Positions 1-5,070 of a stretch of 5,400 bases of DNA are shown piece by piece. The notes beneath the pieces are model-generated. The model did no database searches. It was not told the DNA's origin and saw nothing but the letters and a program-made list of their open reading frames with translations. Positions within the stretch are counted from its first letter, which is position 1. Every line of letters starts with the position of its first letter. The position numbers were made by a program, and so were the translations under genes. The DNA is from Actinomycetota bacterium (lineage in GTDB: Bacteria > Actinomycetota > Actinomycetes > Nanopelagicales > Nanopelagicaceae): assembly GCA_009697555.1 (NCBI GenBank), contig WLQV01000083.1, positions 1 to 5,400 of the forward strand, written 5' to 3'.

Positions 1-395
1 CTACTTCAACTCAGAATGCCACAACTCAGGCAACACCATCCGCAACACCAACACAGACTCAATCATCTACACCAACACCTGCTCCTGCAAAAGTTGTAGT
101 TCCTGCTCCAGTAAAAAATACTGCGAATGGCACATTTACCGGTCCATCAGTGTTCGTAAGCTATGGCAATGTTCAAGTAGAGATCACAGTCCGCGATGGA
201 AAGATTGTCGATGCGCAAGCGCTCCAATCTCCTAATGGTCGCAGCCAACGTTTTAGTGATTACGCACTCCCACAATTGCGCCAAGAGACCTTGGCTGCGC
301 AGAGTTCCAGCATCAATAACATCTCTGGTGCTTCATACACCTCGTATGGTTGGTACAAATCCTTACAAGGAGCGCTCGCCAAAGCTGGTCTGTGA
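1..395 (+). CDS. FMN-binding domain protein (flavinylation target), 5' end missing
   Basis: This reading frame is open from the window edge (first full codon at base 3), so the start lies upstream; 130 residues are visible. The first 40 or so are a low-complexity Thr/Pro/Ser/Gln/Ala-rich linker (for example TPSATPTQTQ and TPTPAPAK), typical of an extracytoplasmic tether. The remainder fits an FMN_bind domain (PF04205 type): a YGNVQVEITVRDGKIVDA strand region, then NNISGASYTS near the C-terminus. SGASYT matches the S-G-A-[ST]-x-T motif in which FMN is attached through a phosphoester to the threonine (codon at 339-341). Such proteins carry electrons outside the cytoplasm, as in NqrC/RnfG and flavin-based extracellular transfer proteins. 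The next gene is apbE, the enzyme that makes this modification, which supports the call strongly. The N-terminal signal peptide or membrane anchor is presumed but not visible. A GTG at 150 is in frame but lies inside the domain and is not the likely start. Confidence 0.9.
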   Translation, partial: TSTQNATTQATPSATPTQTQSSTPTPAPAKVVVPAPVKNTANGTFTGPSVFVSYGNVQVEITVRDGKIVDAQALQSPNGRSQRFSDYALPQLRQETLAAQSSSINNISGASYTSYGWYKSLQGALAKAGL

Positions 396-408
396 CATCA
401 TCAGACCA
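386..408 (+). promoter_or_regulatory. Inverted repeat at the FMN_bind/apbE junction
   Basis: TGGTCTG at 386-392 is perfectly complementary to CAGACCA at 402-408, with a 9-nt loop at 393-401. The loop starts with the stop codon of the upstream gene (TGA, 393-395), and the 3' arm ends on the A of the apbE ATG. No Shine-Dalgarno sequence precedes that ATG. In the mRNA this could be a hairpin opened by ribosomes ending the upstream gene, coupling the two translations. The complementarity is seen; the function is inferred. Confidence 0.5.
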
Positions 409-1178
409 TGGCACGCATTCAAGAGGAGATAGAAGTTTGGGGAACCATACTTTTCATTGACATCGCTTCCCCTGATGCCAAAGAAAGTGATCTACGCAGC
501 GCCCTGATTCCAGTGCGCGATTATGTGCACCATGTCGATGAGGTCTTCTCCACTTATAAACCCGCATCTGTCATCTCGCAATTGCGCCGCGGTGAGATAA
601 AAATTGATTCCTGCAGCGCTGAAGTTATTGAAGTCTGGAACCTTTGCAACACTGCGCGCGAACTTACCGATGGCGCATTCAATCCATGGGAAGTTGCTGG
701 CGGATTTGATCCATCTGGTTTAGTTAAAGGCTGGGCTGCTGATAAATGTGCCGATATTTTGCAAGAAAAAGGCGTGCGCCACATCTCCATTAATGCCGCG
801 GGAGATATCACGATGCGCGGTGGCCTACTAGAAAATGGCGAAGTAAAGCCATGGGCCACAGGGGTTGTGAATCCAGAGAAGAAGTTAGAAGTTGTAAAAG
901 TCTTTGAAACATTTGATGGTGCAATTGCAACAAGTGGAACGTACGAGCGCGGTGCGCATATTCATGATCCTTACACCGGACTCATCGCCATTGGCGGGCT
1001 CTCTGCAACAGTGAAGGGCCCAGACGGTGCAATGGCAGATGCACTTGCGACAGCGCTTATGGTGGCCGGAAAAGATGGCGCAGTCTGGTTTAGCCAACCA
1101 GAGTTAGCGAATTATGAAGCATGGGTAGTAGAGCGCGATGGAGCAAATGCTTGGGGCGTTGGCCCGACTACTCAGTGA
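408..1178 (+). CDS. apbE: FAD:protein FMN transferase (ApbE family)
   Basis: ApbE transfers FMN from FAD to a Ser/Thr of FMN_bind proteins, using Mg2+. Family blocks appear in order over 256 residues: a W-G-T near the N-terminus (residues 11-13, usually MGT), FSTYKPASVISQL (47-59), TDGAFNP (87-93), FDPSGLVKGWAAD (100-112), ISINAAGD (126-133), IATSGTYERG (173-182), HIHDPYTG (184-191) and ADALATALMV (210-219). D211 and T215 in the last block fit the usual metal ligands. It is shorter than the 300-350 residues of classical ApbE because it has no signal peptide or lipobox. The ATG at 408 is chosen because WGT follows ten residues later and no in-frame ATG, GTG or TTG lies between the upstream stop and it. 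It lies 12 bp after the FMN_bind gene, its probable substrate, so the two form an operon. Its end overlaps the convergent aldo/keto reductase gene by 11 bp. Confidence 0.93.
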   Translation: MARIQEEIEVWGTILFIDIASPDAKESDLRSALIPVRDYVHHVDEVFSTYKPASVISQLRRGEIKIDSCSAEVIEVWNLCNTARELTDGAFNPWEVAGGFDPSGLVKGWAADKCADILQEKGVRHISINAAGDITMRGGLLENGEVKPWATGVVNPEKKLEVVKVFETFDGAIATSGTYERGAHIHDPYTGLIAIGGLSATVKGPDGAMADALATALMVAGKDGAVWFSQPELANYEAWVVERDGANAWGVGPTTQ

Positions 1179-2094
1179 TCTCGTCGAGAACTTTTAATTG
1201 ATCCTTTGATAAATCAATCACCTGAGTAATTTCGCGCACTTGTTCGACAGTGCGAGCACTAGCAAGTGGTGTTGAAACATGTGGTTGCGCACGGAGCCAA
1301 GCCAGCGCAACTGCAGAGATTGAGCAACCAATGTCATTTGCGATTTCATCAAGGGCTGCAATAACTGCCCAGCCCTTATCGTTTTGATAAGCCGCAACAC
1401 CGCCTGAACGCACCGATTCCACACTCTCGCCTTTGCGATATTTGCCGGAGAGAAAACCACGAGCAAGTGAGAAGAAGGGGAGCATCGAAATACCAAATTC
1501 TCCAACTACATCAGATTGACCACCTTCATAAGCAGTGCGCTCCATGAGGTTGTAGTGATCCTGTAAGCCGATGTAACTTGCATAGTTTTCACGCTTGGAA
1601 ATCTCTAACGCACTGCGCAAGCGATCTGGCTTATGTTGTGATGCGGCGATGTATCGGACTTTTCCGGCAAGTACCAACTCATTAAATGCAGCGAGAGTCT
1701 CTTCCTGTGGCACATCTGGGTCATCGACATGTGCGTAATAAATATCAATGTAATCACTCTGCAGCCGGCGCAACGAGTCATCACAAGCTGCTGCAATGTT
1801 GTCCGCGGAGAGCCCTTTTCGAGTGGAGAGCATGCTCACCTTTGTGGCGATCACAATCTTTTCTCGGTTCTTGCGCGCCTTCTGCCACTTGCCAATGATC
1901 GTTTCGCTCTCGCCTCCGACATTGCCATCTTTCCATTCGGAGTAGACATCTGCGGTGTCGATGAAATTACCGGCGCTATCGAAGTAGGCATCGAGGACTT
2001 GGAAGGATTGCGCCTCATCTGCGCTCCAGCCAAATACATTTCCGCCGAGGCAGAGGGGATGAACCACGAGCGAGGTTTTCGGGAGAGTTAACAT
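1168..2094 (-). CDS. Aldo/keto reductase
   Basis: This is a 308-residue NAD(P)H-dependent carbonyl reductase of the (beta/alpha)8 aldo/keto reductase family, of normal length and presumably cytoplasmic. The catalytic tetrad is visible: D46 and Y51 in FIDTADVYSEW, K85 in IATKV, and H122 in YYAHVDDP. Other family landmarks are LCLGGNVFGW near the N-terminus, GKVRYIAAS (144-152), LQDHYNLMER (177-186), ARGFLSGKYR (211-220) and the cofactor-binding end ALAWLRAQP...STPLASARTVEQV. It resembles the YajO/potassium-channel-beta-like AKR branch; the substrate cannot be read from sequence. It is transcribed alone on the minus strand, divergent from the UPF0303 operon across 27 bp. The ATG at 2094 follows a TATCTT hexamer by exactly six bases and has no Shine-Dalgarno sequence, suggesting a leaderless mRNA. 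Its stop lies inside the last codons of apbE on the other strand. Confidence 0.93.
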   Translation of the reverse strand: MLTLPKTSLVVHPLCLGGNVFGWSADEAQSFQVLDAYFDSAGNFIDTADVYSEWKDGNVGGESETIIGKWQKARKNREKIVIATKVSMLSTRKGLSADNIAAACDDSLRRLQSDYIDIYYAHVDDPDVPQEETLAAFNELVLAGKVRYIAASQHKPDRLRSALEISKRENYASYIGLQDHYNLMERTAYEGGQSDVVGEFGISMLPFFSLARGFLSGKYRKGESVESVRSGGVAAYQNDKGWAVIAALDEIANDIGCSISAVALAWLRAQPHVSTPLASARTVEQVREITQVIDLSKDQLKVLDEITE

Positions 2095-2115
2095 GGGTTA
2101 AAGATAGGGCAAGAT
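2088..2115 (+). promoter_or_regulatory. Promoter of the UPF0303/kinase/epimerase operon
   Basis: TTAACA at 2088-2093 matches the -35 consensus at five of six bases. After a 16-bp spacer comes CAAGAT at 2110-2115, which fits the loose xAxxxT -10 pattern. Six bases separate it from the ATG at 2122, so transcription could start at or very near the A and give a leaderless message. An AGGG at 2106-2109 is too far from the ATG to be a normal Shine-Dalgarno. The -35 overlaps the start of the divergent reductase gene. Confidence 0.45.
2101..2106 (-). promoter_or_regulatory. -10 element of a leaderless promoter for the aldo/keto reductase
   Basis: Read on the minus strand, TATCTT ends six bases before the ATG whose first base is 2094. 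This fits the actinobacterial TAnnnT -10 consensus, with the transcript starting at the A of the start codon. No good -35 hexamer is seen (TTCAAC at 2130-2125 is the nearest weak candidate), and no ribosome-binding site fits in the gap. Confidence 0.55.
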
Positions 2116-2121
2116 GTAGCC

Positions 2122-2613
2122 ATGGTTGAAACGACAGGTGGCTTTACATCGAGTGAGTTATCTCGCGAAGCACAGACTCTGCAATTACTTTCGCTAACAA
2201 ATCTTGAAGCAATTGAAATTGGCGAGATCGCGCTGAATTTCGGGCGCGAACGCGAACTACCAATTGCAATTGAAGTACGACTCAAAGAGTGGATTGTCTT
2301 TCACGCTTCACTTCCTGGTTCTAAACCTGAGAATGATTGGTGGATTGGTCGCAAAGCAGCGGTTGTTCTCAAAACTGGAAATTCAACAATGTTCGAGCGA
2401 GTTAATGCGGAAGAGCAAGGATTTGATTGGTATGAAAAACATGGCGTTGCCGAAGAGCTTTACGCAATTCATGGTGGCGCAATACCGCTCAATGTAAAAG
2501 GCCTTGGCCTTGCTGGAATTCTTCTCATTAGTGGCTTGCCACAAGTTGAAGATCATTTACTCGGTGTTGAAGTTATTGCGGAATTTTTAGCACGCAAGGG
2601 AGAGCTTGCGTGA
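2122..2613 (+). CDS. UPF0303 / HbpS-like (heme-degrading domain) family protein
   Basis: This 163-residue protein matches the UPF0303 family (PF03928, HbpS/GlcG-like fold; yeast Ybr137w is a distant member) over its whole length. Characteristic blocks are the A-x-x-[IL]-G segment in EAIEIGEIALNF (29-40), ELPIAIEVR (45-53), the signature HASLPGSKPENDWWIGRKAA (61-80, with N71, W74, R77, K78), HGGAIPL (117-123), and GLAGILLISGLP then QVEDH (129-145). Some members of the fold bind or degrade heme, but no confirmed reaction can be assigned to this branch. No signal peptide or membrane segment is seen, so it is probably cytoplasmic. It is first in a three-gene operon, and its stop codon overlaps the kinase start (GTGA), so the two are translationally linked. 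The context hints at sugar or small-acid metabolism, which is an inference. Confidence 0.85.
   Translation: MVETTGGFTSSELSREAQTLQLLSLTNLEAIEIGEIALNFGRERELPIAIEVRLKEWIVFHASLPGSKPENDWWIGRKAAVVLKTGNSTMFERVNAEEQGFDWYEKHGVAEELYAIHGGAIPLNVKGLGLAGILLISGLPQVEDHLLGVEVIAEFLARKGELA
2591..2612 (+). promoter_or_regulatory. Hairpin with Shine-Dalgarno in the loop and the kinase start codon in the stem
   Basis: CACGCAAG at 2591-2598 is perfectly complementary to CTTGCGTG at 2605-2612, giving an 8-bp stem. The six-base loop, GGAGAG at 2599-2604, is a strong Shine-Dalgarno sequence. The last three bases of the 3' arm are the GTG start of the kinase. Ribosomes finishing the upstream gene must unwind this element, because its stop codon is at 2611-2613. 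It looks like a coupling device, but it also encodes the last residues of the upstream protein (ARKGELA), so selection on the RNA fold is inferred. Confidence 0.6.
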
Positions 2614-3527
2614 GCATTTGGGTCTGCGGTGAAGTCCTCATCGATTTGATTCCAGATAGTGCCGGAAAAGTTCAAGCAATTGTTGGTGGCGGTCCTGCAA
2701 ATACTGCGAAAGCCCTAGCAAAACTTGGCGCAGGCGTTGAATTTATCGATGGGATTTCCCTTGATGACTATGGAAAATCTGCACGGAGTGAATTAGAGCA
2801 AGCAGGTGTTGGGCTTTCTCTTTCCTACGCAAGTAATAAACCAACCTGCACTGCCAAGGTGAGCATCGCCGCCAACGGAAGTGCCACTTACGATTTCGCA
2901 ATCGATGGCACTGCAACATTTGATTTTGCGCATTCTTGGCTACCTAGCGCGCAGCAATTAAAGCCCTCGCTTTTGCACATTGGGACACTTGTTACTGCGA
3001 TCGAACCGGCCGCTGGAATTCTCCATGAATGGGCCCTTGGGGTTGCAGATTTCGCACCGATTGTCTTTGATCCCAACATTCGCTCGGCGGTTATAAGCGA
3101 TCGCGATCTCTATGTTGCAGCTGTTGAAAAATGGGTGGCAATCTCCACTGTCGTAAAACTCAGCGATGAAGATGCCCACTGGCTCTATCCCGATATTTCA
3201 CCAATCGCTCTGGCCCAACGTTGGATTAGTGAGGGTGTGGCACTTGTCGTTATCACTCAAGGTGAAGCAGGAATTATCGGCGTAACAAGTGATGAAGTGG
3301 TTGAAGTACCAGCGCGCAAAACCACCGTTATAGACACAGTCGGTGCCGGAGACACTGTCGGTGCAGTTCTTGTTGAAGCAATTGTTGAAAGTGGCGTTCT
3401 CGCAATTAGCGGTGAAAAACTTAAATCTCTCCTTGATCGCGCAGCAGTGGCTGCCGCAATCACCTGCAGTCGCAGTGGCGCACAACCACCGACTGCCGCC
3501 GAAATTTCTACTGCAATGGCGGGCTAA
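2610..3527 (+). CDS. PfkB-family carbohydrate kinase, fructokinase-like
   Basis: This is a 305-residue ATP-dependent sugar kinase of the PfkB/ribokinase family, full length. It starts with CGEVLIDLIPD, followed by the first family signature GGGPANTAKALAKLG (26-40). FDPNIR (153-158), VKLSDEDAHWLYP (182-194) and VITQGEAGIIG (214-224) are typical of the fructokinase branch. The second signature, DTVGAGDTVGAVL (242-254), holds the catalytic base D248 and the GAGD anion hole. The C-terminal SRSGAQPPTAAEI is also usual in fructokinases. One small deviation is V250, where most members have Phe (GAGDxF). The substrate may be fructose or another ketose or deoxy-sugar acid; sequence alone does not decide. 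The GTG at 2610 overlaps the previous stop by four bases and has GGAGAG seven bases or so upstream, inside a hairpin loop. The next gene, a mutarotase-like protein, starts two bases after its stop. Confidence 0.92.
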   Translation: MSIWVCGEVLIDLIPDSAGKVQAIVGGGPANTAKALAKLGAGVEFIDGISLDDYGKSARSELEQAGVGLSLSYASNKPTCTAKVSIAANGSATYDFAIDGTATFDFAHSWLPSAQQLKPSLLHIGTLVTAIEPAAGILHEWALGVADFAPIVFDPNIRSAVISDRDLYVAAVEKWVAISTVVKLSDEDAHWLYPDISPIALAQRWISEGVALVVITQGEAGIIGVTSDEVVEVPARKTTVIDTVGAGDTVGAVLVEAIVESGVLAISGEKLKSLLDRAAVAAAITCSRSGAQPPTAAEISTAMAG

Positions 3528-3534
3528 CCATGCA
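3512..3534 (+). promoter_or_regulatory. Imperfect inverted repeat at the kinase/epimerase junction
   Basis: TGCAATGG at 3512-3519 can pair with CCATGCA at 3528-3534: seven base pairs with one bulged A (3515 or 3516). The 8-base loop holds the kinase stop codon (TAA, 3525-3527), and the epimerase ATG (3530-3532) lies inside the 3' arm. No clear Shine-Dalgarno sequence precedes this ATG. It resembles the elements at the other two same-strand junctions but is the weakest because of the bulge. Confidence 0.35.
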
Positions 3535-4309
3535 ATTTATTGATGATGCAGATTTTCAGGTAGCAATTGATTTAGATCAAGGTGCGCGCATTGCATCTCT
3601 GACATGGCGTGACATGCAATTTGCAACTCCCTTTCGCGGCGACCTGGCAAGTTATGGCTGGTTTGCAATGGCGCCATGGACTGGTCGAATTAGCGAAGGC
3701 GAAATAGCAGATGCCACTGGCAAAACTTTTACTCTGCCACAAACGCTCTATCCACCACATGCCGCACTTGGTTTTGGTTACACCGCATCATGGCAAGAGG
3801 TGGGCCCTGGCCGCTCACGTTTGGATTTACCCAAGCCCTATCAAGGTGCAAGTATCGAACAGACCATTGAAGTACTCGATGATGCAATTCGCTGGAGCAT
3901 TGAGTACGACGCGGGTAATTGTGAACTTCCAGCCTGGCTGGGTTTACATCCTTGGTTTAATCGCGATCTCGATCAAGGCGATTCTGCTGAAGTGATCTTT
4001 ACTGCAAAGAAGATGCTGGCGCGCGATGATGAGAAAATTCCGTTAGATCTTGCAAGTGGTGGAAAATTAATTTCACCAACGAGTGGACCTTGGGATGATC
4101 AATTCACTGAAATTTCTGGCGTTCCAGCAATTGTCTGGGGAAATGCAGCGCGGATTGATATTGAAAGTGATGCACCTTGGTGGGGAGTAAACACCGAAGA
4201 TAATGATTCAGTTTCGCTACAACCCATGAGCGCACCTAGTGATGCAGCGAAATTAGGAATTGTTGGCGAGCATTATGTTGAGGCGCTTTTTACTTTCAGC
4301 GTTGAATAG
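3530..4309 (+). CDS. Aldose 1-epimerase (mutarotase)-like protein, unusual active site
   Basis: Family members interconvert the alpha and beta anomers of hexoses. This 259-residue protein has the recognisable landmarks: FAMAPWTGRISEGEI (45-59) with the sugar-binding Arg R53; PPHAALGFGYTASWQ (75-89), with H77 at the position of the first active-site His; LGLHPWFNRD (137-146), with H140 as the second; and a WDDQF segment (188-192) at the usual substrate-binding Asp. Near the C-terminus the family normally has an E-P-x-[TS] or E-x-Q segment whose Glu is the catalytic base. Here the segment reads SLQPMSAPSDA and the position is Q231 (codon CAA at 4220-4222). Activity may therefore be altered or lost, or a non-standard sugar used. 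The gene starts two bases after the kinase stop and is last in the operon. No signal peptide is present. The family call is secure; the reaction is less so. Confidence 0.85.
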   Translation: MQFIDDADFQVAIDLDQGARIASLTWRDMQFATPFRGDLASYGWFAMAPWTGRISEGEIADATGKTFTLPQTLYPPHAALGFGYTASWQEVGPGRSRLDLPKPYQGASIEQTIEVLDDAIRWSIEYDAGNCELPAWLGLHPWFNRDLDQGDSAEVIFTAKKMLARDDEKIPLDLASGGKLISPTSGPWDDQFTEISGVPAIVWGNAARIDIESDAPWWGVNTEDNDSVSLQPMSAPSDAAKLGIVGEHYVEALFTFSVE

Positions 4310-4312
4310 AGC

Positions 4313-4996
4313 TTAAACTTTAGAGAGCGTAAAGCGATACCCAACATTGCGCACAGTGCCGATGATGGATTCAAATTCTGCACCTAACTTGGCGCGCAAG
4401 CGACGGATATGAACGTCAACAGTGCGAGTGCCACCGAAGTAGTCGTAACCCCAGATCTCTTGAAGTAATTGTGCGCGGGTGAATACTCGCCCAGGATGTT
4501 GTGCGAAGAATTTCAATAGCTCAAATTCTTTAAAAGTCAGATCAAGTGTGACGCCTTTAAGTTTTGCTGTGTAAGAAGCCTCATCAATGACAATGTCACC
4601 GGTGCGAATTTCGCCAGCACTTGGGTTAGCAGCGCTAGTAGCGGCAAGGTGCTCACCGAGTGCAATTCGAATACGCGCTTCAACTTCGGCAGGACCAGCA
4701 GTATCGAGAATGACATCTGATACTTGCCAATCTGCAGTCATCGCAGAGAGGCCACCCTCAGTTGTAATGATAATGATTGGCGCACTAATGCCAGTGGTGT
4801 TCATCAATTTTGTGAGTGACTTTGCACCAGGAAGATCGCGACGTGCATCAAGAAGTACAAGATCAACTTCTGGGACATCAACGAGAACGCTCGCCTCTGC
4901 GGGAAGAATGCGAACTTGATGTTGAAGCAAACCGAGTGCAGGTAGGACTTCAGCGCTAGCACCAAGAGTGTTGGTGAGTAAAAGTACGCGAGCCAC
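4313..4996 (-). CDS. glnR: GlnR, orphan OmpR-type response regulator of nitrogen metabolism
   Basis: This 227-residue protein matches actinobacterial GlnR nearly end to end. The receiver-like domain (1-113) has the GlnR hallmarks [44 protein letters not shown] and [12 protein letters not shown]50 and R52 are present; in studied GlnR these residues help hold a phosphorylation-independent dimer. The usual acidic pair near the N-terminus is replaced by T8-N9, and the usual KPF lysine motif by GPAE (101-104), so phosphorelay control is unlikely. The C-terminal winged helix (about 129-223) contains [40 protein letters not shown] as recognition region, and [10 protein letters not shown]. GlnR controls nitrogen assimilation genes such as glnA and amtB in other actinobacteria. 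The protein stops right after the DNA-binding domain, without the acidic tail I recall for mycobacterial GlnR. The GTG at 4996 is preceded by AGGAG. It is divergent from a thioredoxin gene, as in Mycobacterium, and ends 3 bp from the convergent epimerase gene. Confidence 0.93.
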   Translation of the reverse strand: MARVLLLTNTLGASAEVLPALGLLQHQVRILPAEASVLVDVPEVDLVLLDARRDLPGAKSLTKLMNTTGISAPIIIITTEGGLSAMTADWQVSDVILDTAGPAEVEARIRIALGEHLAATSAANPSAGEIRTGDIVIDEASYTAKLKGVTLDLTFKEFELLKFFAQHPGRVFTRAQLLQEIWGYDYFGGTRTVDVHIRRLRAKLGAEFESIIGTVRNVGYRFTLSKV

Positions 4997-5002
4997 TTTT
5001 TT

Positions 5003-5007
5003 CTCCT
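5003..5007 (-). promoter_or_regulatory. Strong ribosome-binding site of glnR
   Basis: On the minus strand AGGAG is followed by six A residues and then the GTG at 4996. This is ideal Shine-Dalgarno spacing, and it fixes the GTG as the start. Confidence 0.85.
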
Positions 5008-5014
5008 GCGGATT

Positions 5015-5042
5015 AATCTGCCAAATCTGACCGCTTTGTCAG
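5015..5042 (-). promoter_or_regulatory. Candidate glnR promoter
   Basis: Read on the minus strand, CTGACA (5042-5037, five of six matches to the -35 consensus) and CAGATT (5020-5015, a TAnnnT-like -10) are separated by 16 bp. Transcription would start about seven bases downstream, leaving a short leader with the AGGAG site. The -35 hexamer sits in one arm of an inverted repeat (CTGAC 5027-5031, GTCAG 5038-5042), a possible operator. Confidence 0.4.
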
Positions 5043-5047
5043 GTGGC

Positions 5048-5063
5048 GATAATTAGGTAAGGA
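5048..5063 (+). promoter_or_regulatory. Candidate -10 element and ribosome-binding site of the thioredoxin gene
   Basis: GATAAT at 5048-5053 resembles a -10 element, with no convincing -35 at 16-18 bp. AAGGA at 5059-5063 lies seven bases before the GTG at 5071 and is a good Shine-Dalgarno sequence that supports that start. Confidence 0.45.
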
Positions 5064-5070
5064 TAGCGCT

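Noticed and set aside
3..110. Repetitive Thr/Pro/Gln/Ser coding stretch considered as a tandem DNA repeat
   Set aside because: There is no regular repeat unit at the DNA level; it is a low-complexity linker in the FMN_bind protein.
421..428. AAGAGGAG as a Shine-Dalgarno for a later apbE start
   Set aside because: No in-frame ATG, GTG or TTG follows at a usable distance, and the conserved W-G-T block comes immediately after, so the ATG at 408 is kept.
1729..2091. 120-residue open frame on the plus strand antisense to the aldo/keto reductase
   Set aside because: It lies wholly inside a well-supported gene on the other strand, has no recognisable domain or ribosome-binding site, and its composition is that of a shadow frame.
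2261..2272. Perfect 12-bp palindrome CAATTGCAATTG
   Set aside because: It encodes part of the conserved PIAIE segment with preferred codons and has no regulatory position; probably a by-product of the GCA/ATT codon preference.
4318..4334. CTTTA...TAAAG inverted repeat at the glnR 3' end, considered as a terminator
   Set aside because: Only five A/T-rich base pairs, inside coding sequence and without a T-run on either strand.
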